From a virus, in IMG/VR virus record IMGVR_UViG_3300042307_000273, positions 1 through 29,505 of that record: a DNA stretch of 29,505 bases; one strand, 5' to 3'. Position numbers and translations under genes: made by a program. The notes under the pieces were generated by a model, which worked only from the letters and a program-made list of their open reading frames with translations, did not search any database and was not told the DNA's origin. Positions 14,441-22,816 of the stretch are shown in pieces; positions within the stretch are counted from its first letter, which is position 1, and the number at the start of each line of letters is the position of its first letter.

Positions 14441-15729
14441 TGGGACTACTAGGAAAGTTTAAGAAAGACGACACGTTAAAAGTTGTCGACACGGGTTACC
14501 AAAGTTTCAGCACTCCATTTTTGCGTGTGCCTGAAGGAAATTTGTCTTTACCATTTGTAGATGTGCGTTACACTACGCAAGGTTACATTCGTTTTGGGAG
14601 TGACAATTTATTTCCGCAGTACATGAACCAAATGTATTACATGTCACCTTTACACGGGGCAATTGTAGACTTTAAGACCAACGCAACTATTGGAGGGGGG
14701 TATACATTCGACGAAAGCAAGTTGACCGACATGGAGAAAGTGGTGCTTTATGCGTTTGGTAAAAAGATAGGATTTAAAGACACTATCAAAGTAGTTACTA
14801 AGGACGTTATTTTGCACGGACGGGTTTACTTTTCCATCGAACTCAAGAACGGAAAGACGCATAACGTCAAAAGAATCGCACCCGAAAAGGTCCGCATTAA
14901 CCAAGCGAAAACTTTGTACGCTGTTAACGAGGATTGGCAGTATGGAATGCAAATAACTACATACGAACCATATCACCCGGAGTGCAAAGACGGTACTTAC
15001 CTATACGTTTATGAACAAAAGTCAGTAGGTCAAGATTACTATCCTTTACCTCAGTACACGAGTGCGTTAAACTTCGCTTTTTTAAGTGGTGAATTGTCCT
15101 ACTTGCAGAAGTCCAACATTCAAAATAGCATTTTCCCTTCGTTTGCAATGATGTTTCCTAAGAAGCCACAAGGACCTGAAGAAATGCAGTTAATCAAAGA
15201 CACCGTTAACAAGCTGAAAGGCGCGGAGAACGCAGGAAAAGCGGTTGCATTCTTTGCTAACAATAAAGAAAGTTTGCCCGATTTGGTAAACGTACCTACA
15301 AATTCAAACGATGAACTATTTAGAGGGGTTTCTGAACTTAACACCGAGCAGATTTGTTTTGCCCACACCATCGACCCTATACTTTTGGGGGTTAGAACTT
15401 CGGGGGCTTTGGGTTCTGGTTCAGATATCAAACAAGCCTACGTAATTTTTGAGAAGAATACTATCATTCCACTACGCGAAACCGTGACTGACATCATAAA
15501 CGGACTTTTAAAAGTGGTTGGTATAGATGCAAAGGTCGAAATTACTAACTACCAAATCGTAAATGAGACAATTACAAGCGTAAACGAAAAAGGACGTGAC
15601 GTGATAAACTCGCTCAACGCAATGAACCCTACTTTGGCTACTAAAGTTTTGGAGAACATGACCGCAAACGAGATTCGTGAACTTGCATCTTTGCCTCCAT
15701 TACCTGACACTCAAACACCGACATTATGA
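14440..15729 (+). CDS. Portal protein
   Basis: This 429-residue protein has the size and order of a portal. An N-terminal strand region (GYQSFSTPFLRVPEGNLSLP) is followed by a wing domain with YYMSPLHGAIVDFKTNATIG. The long C-terminal helices include LKGAENAGKAVAFF and the loop ILLGVRTSGALGSGSDIKQA. That last segment, 'HTIDPILLGV...GSDIKQAY', is a common portal tunnel/crown region. The dodecameric ring would form the DNA channel at one capsid vertex. It overlaps the connector gene by four bases (ATGA at 15726). It lies downstream of capsid and tail tube genes rather than next to terminase. Confidence 0.8.
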   Translation: MGLLGKFKKDDTLKVVDTGYQSFSTPFLRVPEGNLSLPFVDVRYTTQGYIRFGSDNLFPQYMNQMYYMSPLHGAIVDFKTNATIGGGYTFDESKLTDMEKVVLYAFGKKIGFKDTIKVVTKDVILHGRVYFSIELKNGKTHNVKRIAPEKVRINQAKTLYAVNEDWQYGMQITTYEPYHPECKDGTYLYVYEQKSVGQDYYPLPQYTSALNFAFLSGELSYLQKSNIQNSIFPSFAMMFPKKPQGPEEMQLIKDTVNKLKGAENAGKAVAFFANNKESLPDLVNVPTNSNDELFRGVSELNTEQICFAHTIDPILLGVRTSGALGSGSDIKQAYVIFEKNTIIPLRETVTDIINGLLKVVGIDAKVEITNYQIVNETITSVNEKGRDVINSLNAMNPTLATKVLENMTANEIRELASLPPLPDTQTPTL

Positions 15730-16241
15730 TTTACTTCGTAACCGAGAACTTTCTAAAGATAAACACACCGATAACGCGTAACGTCGATGTAACTGATGTG
15801 TACCCATACGTCAAACCTGCCTCTGATATGAGACTTCAGGCGATTCTAGGCAGTTATTTCTACAACTATTTGTTGACTGAGTACAACGCGCAGAACTTAA
15901 CACCCGACGAAGAAACGCTTGTCGAGAAAATTCAATTTGTTGTAGCGTGGAGAGCCGCCGAACAAGCCGCTTTCGGACTAACATACCAACTTAAAAACAA
16001 AGGTATACAACAGCAAAACGGCGACTACTCTTCTAGCGTGTCTCAAAGTGAAACCGCGTTCGTTATGGACCACTACGGACAGATGGCTGCTTTTTACGAA
16101 AAGCGTTTGACTAACTACATTCTAGAATATAAAAATTTATACCCTCAATTCACGAGCGACCTCAATAGAGATTCGGACATTAAGCCCGTGGGAGGTTGTG
16201 GAAATAAAGGAGACTACGACAATACAATGATGATATTGTAA
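15726..16241 (+). CDS. Head-tail connector-like protein
   Basis: This 171-residue protein has an N-terminal FVTENFLKINTPITRNVDVT, then helices with LGSYFYNYLLTEYNAQNLT and VVAWRAAEQAAFGLTYQLKN, ending in GGCGNKGDYDNTMMIL. The alpha-helical layout and place just after the portal fit a neck/connector protein of the gp6-like or DUF6712-like class in Bacteroidota phages. It would bridge portal and tail. The stop overlaps the tape measure ATG by one base (TAATG). Confidence 0.65.
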   Translation: MIYFVTENFLKINTPITRNVDVTDVYPYVKPASDMRLQAILGSYFYNYLLTEYNAQNLTPDEETLVEKIQFVVAWRAAEQAAFGLTYQLKNKGIQQQNGDYSSSVSQSETAFVMDHYGQMAAFYEKRLTNYILEYKNLYPQFTSDLNRDSDIKPVGGCGNKGDYDNTMMIL

Positions 16242-18229
16242 TGGCAGACCAAGAAATAAATATAAAACTCAACGGGGTTGCACAAATCCGCGCTGAACTT
16301 AAAGCCTTAAAGGGTGAACTTGCCAATGCAACCGACCCCACACAAATGGCTAAACTCGCAGAACAAGCGGGGGAACTTTCGGACAAGTTAAAAGATGCTA
16401 ACGAAAAGGCTGCGGTCTTCGCGTCGGGTTCACGTTTTGAACAGACGAGTAACGCTTTCGGGTTAATGCAATCACAACTCATGTCGATGGACTTTGAGGG
16501 TGCTGCAGAATCGGCTCAAATGTTCGCTGGTAACTTAGGGAAGATTGACGGCAAAACTATTTCCTCATCTTTGAAGGGGTTAGGTTCTACCGTTGCGTCT
16601 GTTGGTGGTGCGTTCCTAAAACTTGGTGCGCAGATTTTGGTTAATCCTATCTTCTTAATTGCTGCGGTGGTTGCTGGAATTGTTGCGGCGCTTTATACTT
16701 TAGCCGAAAGGTTAGGTTTCGTGACTAAGTTTATCGACTTCTTAACGGCTGCATTTAAGCCACTCATTGACGCGGTTAAGTGGTTCTTGGACTTAATGGG
16801 ACTTACGTCTTTTGCTGCTGACGAATCACTTGCTAAAACGACGGCTGCACTTGAGGAAGAAAAAGAAAAACGTCAAGAGGTTCTCGGTCAGATGGACTAC
16901 AAAATTGCATTACTTGAAGCGGAAGGTAAGTCAACACTTGCCCTTCGAATTGAGCGCAATAAATATATGCAAGAGGAAATTGCCAACCAACAAAAGTTGT
17001 TAAAGTTCATGGACAACAACTTCTTGAACCAAACGAAACTATACAAAGAGACGGTTACGGCAAACAAGAAAAAAGCGGAAGAAATCCAAATCGAAGAGGT
17101 CAAGCTAAACCAAGAAGTAATTAACGAAGGTAAGAAGGCAGCCGAAGCACAAAAGCAATTTTTAGCAGACCGACTTGCCGCGACCCGTTTAATCGAAGAC
17201 CTGCGTGTTGGAGTAATGCAAGACGGTATCGAGAAAGAACTTGAAGCAAACCGACTTAAATACGCACGTTTACAAGAAGACGTTTTAAAGAACGAAAAAT
17301 ATAATAAAGACGAACGTGCTAAACTCAACGCTTTGTACGTTCAAGAAGCCGAACAAACTGCTAAAGATATTAATCAAAAATACGTTGACGCGGAAGCTAA
17401 GAAACAGGAAGAACTCGCAGCGAAACGAAAGGAAGAACAAGAGAAAATAATTGCAGACCAAGACGCTTTATTTGCAATGCGCCAAGCATTAACGCAAACC
17501 CAACAAGAAGCGGAAATAGCGCAGATAGTTGCGGACAGCGAAGCGAAACTTGCACTTGAGGGAATTACCGCAGCAGATGAGGTTTTAATAGCTGAAGACA
17601 CCGCTAAAAAGATAGCTGATATAAATCAAAAATACCGCGACGAAGAACTACAAAAAGAAAAAGAAAAGCGTGATTCTCAAATTAAGATAGCCGAAGATTA
17701 CGCTAACTCTATTAATAACCTTGCAGAAACCGCGTTTGTGTTAGCGGAAAGATTTGGTAAACAAGACGAGGTCAGTAAGGAGAAAAGAGCAAAGCGTCAG
17801 TTTGCAGTTCAGAAAGCAATGCAGTTATCACTCGCAATTATTGACGGGTTCAAAGCGGCTCAAGCGTCTATTGCACAATTTCCACCCGTTACACCTATTG
17901 GTATTGCTGCGCTTGTTGCTACTATTTCTGCATCGGTTGCAAACGTGGCTAAAATTGCAAGTACACAATACGGCTCAAAAAGTTCGGGCGGTGGTGGCGG
18001 TGGTGGCGGTAGTACTGACGTGTCAACTATGGCAGGAAACGCAAACGCTGGAGGAGGTGCGCCTTCATTCTCACTTTTCGGACAAGGTAACAACATGAAC
18101 ACCACGGGCGGACCGCAAGACGTTGAGAACAATAACAACCAACTCACGGTAAAAGCAGTGGTCGTCGAAAGTGACGTAACTTCGACACAAAACAAGGTAA
18201 AGAAAATGCAAGAAAACGCTACATTATGA
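16241..18229 (+). CDS. Tape measure protein
   Basis: This 662-residue protein is mostly helical. The N-terminus (LNGVAQIRAELKALKGELAN) is a coiled coil, and a hydrophobic stretch (LVNPIFLIAAVVAGIVAALY, residues ~130-150) is typical of tape measures. A long Glu/Lys/Ala coiled coil spans ~200-500, with a second hydrophobic region at 560-590. A Gly run of eight residues (from ~605) precedes a flexible C-terminus. At 662 residues the tail would be about 100 nm by the usual ~1.5 A per residue rule. It has no peptidase or lytic domain. It is the longest coiled-coil protein in the virion module. Confidence 0.88.
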   Translation: MADQEINIKLNGVAQIRAELKALKGELANATDPTQMAKLAEQAGELSDKLKDANEKAAVFASGSRFEQTSNAFGLMQSQLMSMDFEGAAESAQMFAGNLGKIDGKTISSSLKGLGSTVASVGGAFLKLGAQILVNPIFLIAAVVAGIVAALYTLAERLGFVTKFIDFLTAAFKPLIDAVKWFLDLMGLTSFAADESLAKTTAALEEEKEKRQEVLGQMDYKIALLEAEGKSTLALRIERNKYMQEEIANQQKLLKFMDNNFLNQTKLYKETVTANKKKAEEIQIEEVKLNQEVINEGKKAAEAQKQFLADRLAATRLIEDLRVGVMQDGIEKELEANRLKYARLQEDVLKNEKYNKDERAKLNALYVQEAEQTAKDINQKYVDAEAKKQEELAAKRKEEQEKIIADQDALFAMRQALTQTQQEAEIAQIVADSEAKLALEGITAADEVLIAEDTAKKIADINQKYRDEELQKEKEKRDSQIKIAEDYANSINNLAETAFVLAERFGKQDEVSKEKRAKRQFAVQKAMQLSLAIIDGFKAAQASIAQFPPVTPIGIAALVATISASVANVAKIASTQYGSKSSGGGGGGGGSTDVSTMAGNANAGGGAPSFSLFGQGNNMNTTGGPQDVENNNNQLTVKAVVVESDVTSTQNKVKKMQENATL

Positions 18230-19770
18230 CAAGCTATATAACATTACTTAGTAAAATCGAGCAGTTTTGTAACGCTCACTTGCAAATCAAAAAATACGGA
18301 GGGGAATTTAGGGAGCAGATGCCTAACTTTTCCACGAAAGACGAAAAATACCCAGTGGTTTTTGTTGAACCCGTTAGTGATTTAGAGGACCTAAACACGA
18401 ACCAATTTAGCATAAACGTCTATTGCGTTGACATAATCCAAAAAGACCGCGCAAATCTAAATACAATTGTTAGTGATTGTCAGTTGATACTAAAAGATAT
18501 GTACGTTTATTACACAAACGACATGGACGCGCAGTTAGATGTGGTAGGGACTTCAACAATGACACCAATAAATAACTTCGACCTTGACTACGTGGCGGGG
18601 TGGGTGATGAGCATCACGTTTGAAGTGGCTACATACGGACCTTGCGAGATACCAATGAACCCAATTGAACCAAATCCACCAATTGTTTGTGAAGATGGAA
18701 GCGTTGAAAACTCAGATGGAAGCTACACGGCAACGGTTGAAAGTGGTGGTTTACTTGTTTTGCCTGACGTTAACTTAATTGTTAAAGACCAAGACGGAAA
18801 TATACTAAGCGACGAGATTTACCCAAGCGTTCAAGACGAAGAAATAATTGTAACACTTCCTGCGTGTGAACCTGCTACCTACGACCTTTACAATTCAGTT
18901 CCTACCTTAATCACTTCGGGTTCTATTGACTGCGGTGACAACGCGACAATAACAGCACCCGACGGAATTGTACACATTAAGAAAGAAGATGACGGCACAC
19001 TTGCCAACGTTAGCACACCTTCAAACGCTACAACTGAGTACATTATTCAAAACAATGACATCACAGTTAACGGCGGTAACCTATTCACACTACACGCAGA
19101 GGAGCCGTTGGACATTCGTTTGCAGAATCAAACTGGAGGCACGATAACACCACAAAGCGTAACGCACAACGGAAACCAAGACCACGTCGACATCGTAATT
19201 AATACGTCTTCATTTATGCCCGTAGGCGCGACCTTGCAAAAGACGGGACAAACAACTTCTTACAATGCCTTGGACGATGGCGCAACGCAACGCGGAAGGC
19301 TCACGAACTTCACAACTTTACCTTCAAATAATCCTTTCGGGAATACTAACCGATTTACAAATAAAAACGGAGGGCAAGGTTATGGCGGTGGGGTTGCAAT
19401 TGATTGGTCCACGTTTAACGGGTCAACGGTACTTGCTTACTATTTCGGAGATTCAACTACAAGAACTTGGGCAACGCAACTTTCACAATACGCAAACAGC
19501 ACAATTGAAGGTTTAAATGGTTGGAGATTGTTTAACATTTACGAGGCAATGAACATAATGAATTTCGAATTTCCGAATAGTCTTTTATACAACTATCCAC
19601 CATTCAATTTAACTCGTCGTTATATGTTCGTGTCTACCAATCAAACAGGAACTGCAGCAATATCAACAGAAACTGGAGGACCAAACCCATTCACTTCTAC
19701 TAATAAAGGTAACTCACTTTGGGGAATCTGGGTGCGCGTGTGCAACGTAAACGGAACTACAATATCTTAA
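18226..19770 (+). CDS. Tail-terminator-like domain fused to a receptor-binding-type domain
   Basis: This 514-residue protein has two different parts. Residues ~1-140 (LLSKIEQFCNAHLQIKKYGG ... YPVVFVEPVSDLEDLNTNQF ... LKDMYVYYTND) look like a small tail terminator/completion protein. A beta-rich linker follows (GGLLVLPDVNLIVKDQDGNI). Residues ~340-514 resemble the DUF1566/Lcl C-terminal domain, a C-type-lectin-like fold: WATQLSQYANSTIEGLNGWR, then a WR-x-x-[NT]-IYEAM pattern and a final LWGIWVRVCNVNG. The fusion would put a receptor-binding module on a tail completion protein. The domain calls are by pattern. Confidence 0.6.
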   Translation: MTSYITLLSKIEQFCNAHLQIKKYGGEFREQMPNFSTKDEKYPVVFVEPVSDLEDLNTNQFSINVYCVDIIQKDRANLNTIVSDCQLILKDMYVYYTNDMDAQLDVVGTSTMTPINNFDLDYVAGWVMSITFEVATYGPCEIPMNPIEPNPPIVCEDGSVENSDGSYTATVESGGLLVLPDVNLIVKDQDGNILSDEIYPSVQDEEIIVTLPACEPATYDLYNSVPTLITSGSIDCGDNATITAPDGIVHIKKEDDGTLANVSTPSNATTEYIIQNNDITVNGGNLFTLHAEEPLDIRLQNQTGGTITPQSVTHNGNQDHVDIVINTSSFMPVGATLQKTGQTTSYNALDDGATQRGRLTNFTTLPSNNPFGNTNRFTNKNGGQGYGGGVAIDWSTFNGSTVLAYYFGDSTTRTWATQLSQYANSTIEGLNGWRLFNIYEAMNIMNFEFPNSLLYNYPPFNLTRRYMFVSTNQTGTAAISTETGGPNPFTSTNKGNSLWGIWVRVCNVNGTTIS

Positions 19771-19772
19771 TT

Positions 19773-20003
19773 ATGGCAAACTATAAATTTATCTTTTTCG
19801 AAGAAACAATAAGCGACCCAACTATAGAGGTGGTTTATATTACGGATGACCTACGCAACAAAGGGGTCCGTGTTGACGTTCTTTTGTCTACACCTGCACA
19901 AGACTACGGGGTTAACTTAGACGGGTTTACCTACACTTCGACGTTTACCACTGCTGAGGTTGTTGAGTGGACTTTTCACGAACTGACTAAGTACGAAATA
20001 TGA
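19773..20003 (+). CDS. Small hypothetical protein between tail and lysis genes, 76 aa
   Basis: The ATG at 19773 is chosen because the open frame upstream lies inside the receptor-binding gene. The protein starts MANYKFIFFEETISDPTIEV and is beta-rich (VRVDVLLSTPAQDYGVNL). It may be a small tail or chaperone protein. Its stop overlaps the holin ATG (ATGA). Confidence 0.6.
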   Translation: MANYKFIFFEETISDPTIEVVYITDDLRNKGVRVDVLLSTPAQDYGVNLDGFTYTSTFTTAEVVEWTFHELTKYEI

Positions 20004-20413
20004 AGTATTTAATCACGGCACTCGTAGCGGTTTATTCGTTTTTTGCACCCATTCAAGTTATATTGTTGGTCATTGGATTGGCTATTTTCATTGATACCAT
20101 TGTAGCCATAAGACTAACTACCGAAAAGTTTAGCAGTCGACGTTTGCGAAAGGGACTAATCGGTAAAATGATTACTTACCAAAGTGCGGTTATTCTGTTT
20201 TTCCTTATTGATTACGCAATGGTAAATGAAATGGTCAAGACGGTCTTTTCGGTTGATTACACGTTGACTAAATTGGTCGGTTTATTCCTTGCCTCCATCG
20301 AGGTAGTAAGCATTGACGAAAAGATACGCGTAAGATACGGGGACGACAAAGGTTTCATTGCCCGTTTCAAGTCATTTATTAAGAAAGCCAAAGCAATTAA
20401 AGATAGTTTTTAG
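20000..20413 (+). CDS. Holin (putative)
   Basis: This 137-residue protein has about four hydrophobic segments: residues ~1-15, 18-37, 61-73 and 85-101. It ends in a basic tail, ARFKSFIKKAKAIKD. The pattern FIDTIVAIRLT then SSRRLRKGLIGKM resembles the phage holin family of Gram-positive and Bacteroidota phages (Phage_holin_4 type). It would form holes in the inner membrane at the end of infection. It is followed directly by the spanin and endolysin genes, completing a lysis cassette. Confidence 0.75.
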   Translation: MKYLITALVAVYSFFAPIQVILLVIGLAIFIDTIVAIRLTTEKFSSRRLRKGLIGKMITYQSAVILFFLIDYAMVNEMVKTVFSVDYTLTKLVGLFLASIEVVSIDEKIRVRYGDDKGFIARFKSFIKKAKAIKDSF

Positions 20414-20872
20414 ATGAGGTATTTATTTTTGATTTTATTACTTGCTTCCTGCTCGGTTCAGAACTTAATCACACGAGCGGAACGTAAAGGCTACCGATGC
20501 GACACCATTACGGACACTATTCGTGTGGTTAAAGTGGATAGTTTTCTAGTAATTAAGCACGATACGACCTTTTGGGAGAAAATAATCACGTCAAAAGATA
20601 CTATTATACACTATAGAACTTCCTACATTCCAAAAACACGCTACGAAATACGCTACGATTACAAGCGATTTAACGACTCTTTGAAAGTAATTCGATTAAT
20701 GTATAAGGACAGCCTGCGAAATGCGCTTAAAACGCGTGAAAATGACTTAAAAAAGGAACGTATAAGTGTAAAACGTTCTCCACTAAACCAATTTAAGAAT
20801 TTGTATATAATTTCTGGGTTCATTATGACCCTCATTTTTTTATTTATTCTATTTAGAAAAGCCTTAAATTAG
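20414..20872 (+). CDS. Putative unimolecular spanin (lipoprotein with C-terminal TM)
   Basis: This 152-residue protein begins MRYLFLILLLASC, a lipoprotein signal with the lipid-modified Cys at 13. The middle (~20-125) is polar, with Asp/Thr strands and then a charged helix (DSLRNALKTRENDLKKER). Residues ~129-147 form one membrane helix (LYIISGFIMTLIFLFILF), with a short basic end. An outer-membrane lipid anchor plus a C-terminal inner-membrane helix is exactly the topology of u-spanins, such as T1 gp11. It would fuse the two membranes after endolysin action. It lies between holin and endolysin. Confidence 0.75.
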   Translation: MRYLFLILLLASCSVQNLITRAERKGYRCDTITDTIRVVKVDSFLVIKHDTTFWEKIITSKDTIIHYRTSYIPKTRYEIRYDYKRFNDSLKVIRLMYKDSLRNALKTRENDLKKERISVKRSPLNQFKNLYIISGFIMTLIFLFILFRKALN

Positions 20873-20886
20873 TCGAAAAAAAGACT

Positions 20887-21450
20887 ATGGATTTAGAAAC
20901 TTATGTAAAATTTATTAAACGCTGGGAAGGTGGTCTTAGCCTTGACCCTTCGGACTCCTGCAGTGCGATGTTTTGCCCGACACCATTAAAAGGAAAGAAA
21001 TACCACACAAACATGGGTATCTGTTACAGCACTTGGGTTGGTATGTTTGGCAAGAATAACGACGAAAGATTCTTAAACATGAACTCAGAAGATTGGTTCA
21101 AAGTATTTAAGAAAGGTTATTGGGACGGAGTTCGAGCAGACGAATTCAAATGTTTTTCTGTTGGAGTCATCGTTTCGGGAATGGCTTGGGGTTCAGGTCA
21201 GCACCGCGCAATCATAACACTTCAACAAGCCTTGAATAATCTAGGGAAAAACGTCGCCATTGATGGAAAGATAGGACCAAAGACTTTGAAAGCTGCGAAC
21301 GAACTAGATGACCGCATTTTATTTGATGAATTGATTAGACTGCGCGAAGCCTTTTTTATCGCGATTAGTAAACCCGGAATGAAGAACGCGAAATTTCGTC
21401 GCGGTTGGCTTAACAGACTCTCAGACTATTACGACACCTTCCGTCCGTGA
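20887..21450 (+). CDS. GH108-type endolysin with peptidoglycan-binding domain
   Basis: This 187-residue protein carries KFIKRWEGGLSLDPSD, where Glu14 in W-EGG is the expected catalytic acid of glycoside hydrolase family 108 (N-acetylmuramidase). GICYSTWVGMFG follows. The C-terminal ALNNLGKNVAIDGKIGPKTL is the PG_binding_3-type domain that normally accompanies this catalytic domain. It would degrade the peptidoglycan. There is no signal peptide, so export depends on the holin. A short 14-base gap separates it from the spanin gene. Confidence 0.85.
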   Translation: MDLETYVKFIKRWEGGLSLDPSDSCSAMFCPTPLKGKKYHTNMGICYSTWVGMFGKNNDERFLNMNSEDWFKVFKKGYWDGVRADEFKCFSVGVIVSGMAWGSGQHRAIITLQQALNNLGKNVAIDGKIGPKTLKAANELDDRILFDELIRLREAFFIAISKPGMKNAKFRRGWLNRLSDYYDTFRP

Positions 21451-22427
21451 GTTACAAGAAAGATATTGTAAACGAGTTTTTAGAGCGGTTTCCTTCCGCG
21501 CCTACAAGTTTACTCGCGAAAATGTTAAACACTAACCACCCGTTAGACTTTCCCACTTACGATGCCGCGCGTTCGCTTGTTAGATACTATCGCGGTGAAC
21601 ATAACAAGAAACAAAAAGAACCTATGAGAACAAACGAAGAACGAAAAGCCGCGCAAGGTTGGAACAAGTTACCTGAAAGCGACTACAAAGAACAAGAGCC
21701 TTTTCAAATACCTACGGGCAACAACCGAGTATTAATACTTTCGGACATTCACCTTCCGTATCATGATGTTGACGCTTTAAGTTTAGCACTTGAGTGGGGT
21801 TACCAAAGAAAACCTAACGCTATTGTATTAAATGGTGACACGATGGATATGTACCAAGCGTCAAGATTCGTTAAAGACCGCAGACTTCGTGACCTTGCAG
21901 GGGAAATAGAAATGACACGCGACTTTTTGCGCCAATTAAAAGAAGAGTTTGACTGCCCTATATACTTTAAGATAGGCAACCACGAAGACAGATGGGAAAA
22001 CTACTTAAAGACGGTCGCGCCTGAATTGTTAGGTATCGCAGACTTTGAACTTAAAAACGTTCTTCGATTCGGTGAATTGGGAGTAACTGAAATTAAGAGT
22101 AAGCAAGTTATTAAGATTGGTAAATTAAGCCTTCTACATGGTCACGAAATGCACACTATCTTTAGCCCCGTAAATAGCGCGAGAGGTTTGTACATGAGAG
22201 CCAAAGTAAGTTCTATGGCAGGACATAACCACCAAACAAGCGAACACAGCGAGAATGATTTGAATGGCAACGTAGTAACTTGTTGGAGTATCGGCGCACT
22301 TTGTGGCCTTAGACCAGACTATATGCCCGTCAACCGCTGGAATCACGGCTTTGCCTACGTTGAAACAGAGCCTAACGGTGATTTTGTAGTGCAGAATTTG
22401 AGAATCATTAACGGCAAAGTGAGATAA
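21447..22427 (+). CDS. Calcineurin-like metallophosphoesterase with N-terminal helical domain
   Basis: This 326-residue protein has all five metal-binding blocks: DIH (100-102), GD (130-131), GNHE (177-180), HGH (231-233) and GHNH (259-262). Residues 1-60 form a separate helical domain (NEFLERFPSAPTSLLAKMLN, then ARSLVRYYRGE), which may bind DNA or protein. The start is GTG at 21447, overlapping the endolysin stop as GTGA. It could act on nucleic acid ends, cyclic nucleotides or phosphoesters. Its place at the end of the lysis operon does not tell which. It is followed by the GAAA terminator. Confidence 0.85.
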   Translation: MSYKKDIVNEFLERFPSAPTSLLAKMLNTNHPLDFPTYDAARSLVRYYRGEHNKKQKEPMRTNEERKAAQGWNKLPESDYKEQEPFQIPTGNNRVLILSDIHLPYHDVDALSLALEWGYQRKPNAIVLNGDTMDMYQASRFVKDRRLRDLAGEIEMTRDFLRQLKEEFDCPIYFKIGNHEDRWENYLKTVAPELLGIADFELKNVLRFGELGVTEIKSKQVIKIGKLSLLHGHEMHTIFSPVNSARGLYMRAKVSSMAGHNHQTSEHSENDLNGNVVTCWSIGALCGLRPDYMPVNRWNHGFAYVETEPNGDFVVQNLRIINGKVR

Positions 22428-22432
22428 ATACC

Positions 22433-22440
22433 TATATTTG
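22433..22440 (+). promoter_or_regulatory. TAnnTTTG box (TATATTTG) ahead of a terminator hairpin
   Basis: TATATTTG is followed by CCTACACA. The same box with CCTAAACA occurs at 27846, so a promoter role is plausible, although no TTG is found at a normal upstream distance. A transcript from here would be only about 60 nt before the terminator at 22479-22504. Confidence 0.4.
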
Positions 22441-22478
22441 CCTACACAAGTTTTGTTTTTTTCATGTTAGGTACAAGA

Positions 22479-22504
22479 AAGGCGGTCGAAAGGCTGCCTT
22501 TTTT
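22479..22504 (+). terminator. Strong terminator with GAAA tetraloop ending the late operon
   Basis: AAGGCGGTC (22479-22487) pairs with GGCTGCCTT (22492-22500) through nine pairs, two of them G-U, around GAAA (22488-22491). T residues run from 22499 to 22504. This is the clearest hairpin of the region and closes the tail-lysis transcription unit. Confidence 0.85.
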
Positions 22505-22632
22505 ACGTTTATAGTCACAGTTTTAATCTAAATTCGTGACAAAGTGAATTTTTTTTTCGTTCTGAAACCCTTGTAAACATTGACTTTCTGAAAAAACTTT
22601 GATTTTTTTTGTTAAAAAAGTGTCGACAAGTA

Positions 22633-22662
22633 TTGTGTATTAAAAATAATGCAGTACATTTG
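22633..22662 (+). promoter_or_regulatory. Host-type promoter TTG-N19-TACATTTG for the early operon
   Basis: TTG at 22633-22635 and TACATTTG at 22655-22662 have a 19-base spacer, the best match in the window to the Bacteroidota consensus. TGTCGACA (22621-22628) lies just upstream. The leader is A-rich and the first ATG is at 22700. The spacer (GTGTATTAAAAATAA) recurs at the promoter 27824-27853. Confidence 0.75.
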
Positions 22663-22699
22663 TAAGGTCAATAAGGCACAAAACAAAAAACAAAACGGA

Positions 22700-22816
22700 A
22701 TGAAAAACTTAATCAACTATTTCACACCACGCAACTCAGAAGAGCGGTCATCGCTTATCGGAATGTTCGCAGGACTTTTAGTATTGGCAGTTGTATTTTA
22801 TTTTTACTCACTTTAA
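22700..22816 (+). CDS. Small single-span membrane protein, 38 aa
   Basis: The first ATG after the early promoter opens a 38-codon frame. It starts MKNLINYFTPRNSEERSSLI and ends with one hydrophobic helix, GMFAGLLVLAVVFYFYSL. The product would be an inner-membrane microprotein, possibly acting on host membrane proteins early in infection. It is short, but the promoter, A-rich leader and clear TM helix support it. Confidence 0.6.
   Translation: MKNLINYFTPRNSEERSSLIGMFAGLLVLAVVFYFYSL

Noticed and set aside
8968-16640. The octamer TTAACCAA/TTGGTTAA as a genome-wide operator
   Set aside because: It also occurs inside many coding regions (for example near 8970, 9804, 11650, 13077, 13713, 14897 and 16637), so the octamer alone is not specific. 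Only the copies with TACTT at 19 nt were kept.
19245-19770. Diversity-generating retroelement target in the lectin-like C-terminal domain
   Set aside because: No reverse transcriptase gene or template repeat was found in the complete genome.
22464-22514. A 16-codon ORF (MLGTRKAVERLPFLRL) that spans the GAAA terminator hairpin, as a possible leader peptide
   Set aside because: It is very short, runs through the terminator stem and has no runs of regulatory codons. It is more likely chance within a hairpin.
22621-22628. Palindrome TGTCGACA as an operator next to the early promoter
   Set aside because: The same octamer lies inside the portal gene at 14484-14491, and no second copy is near the promoter.
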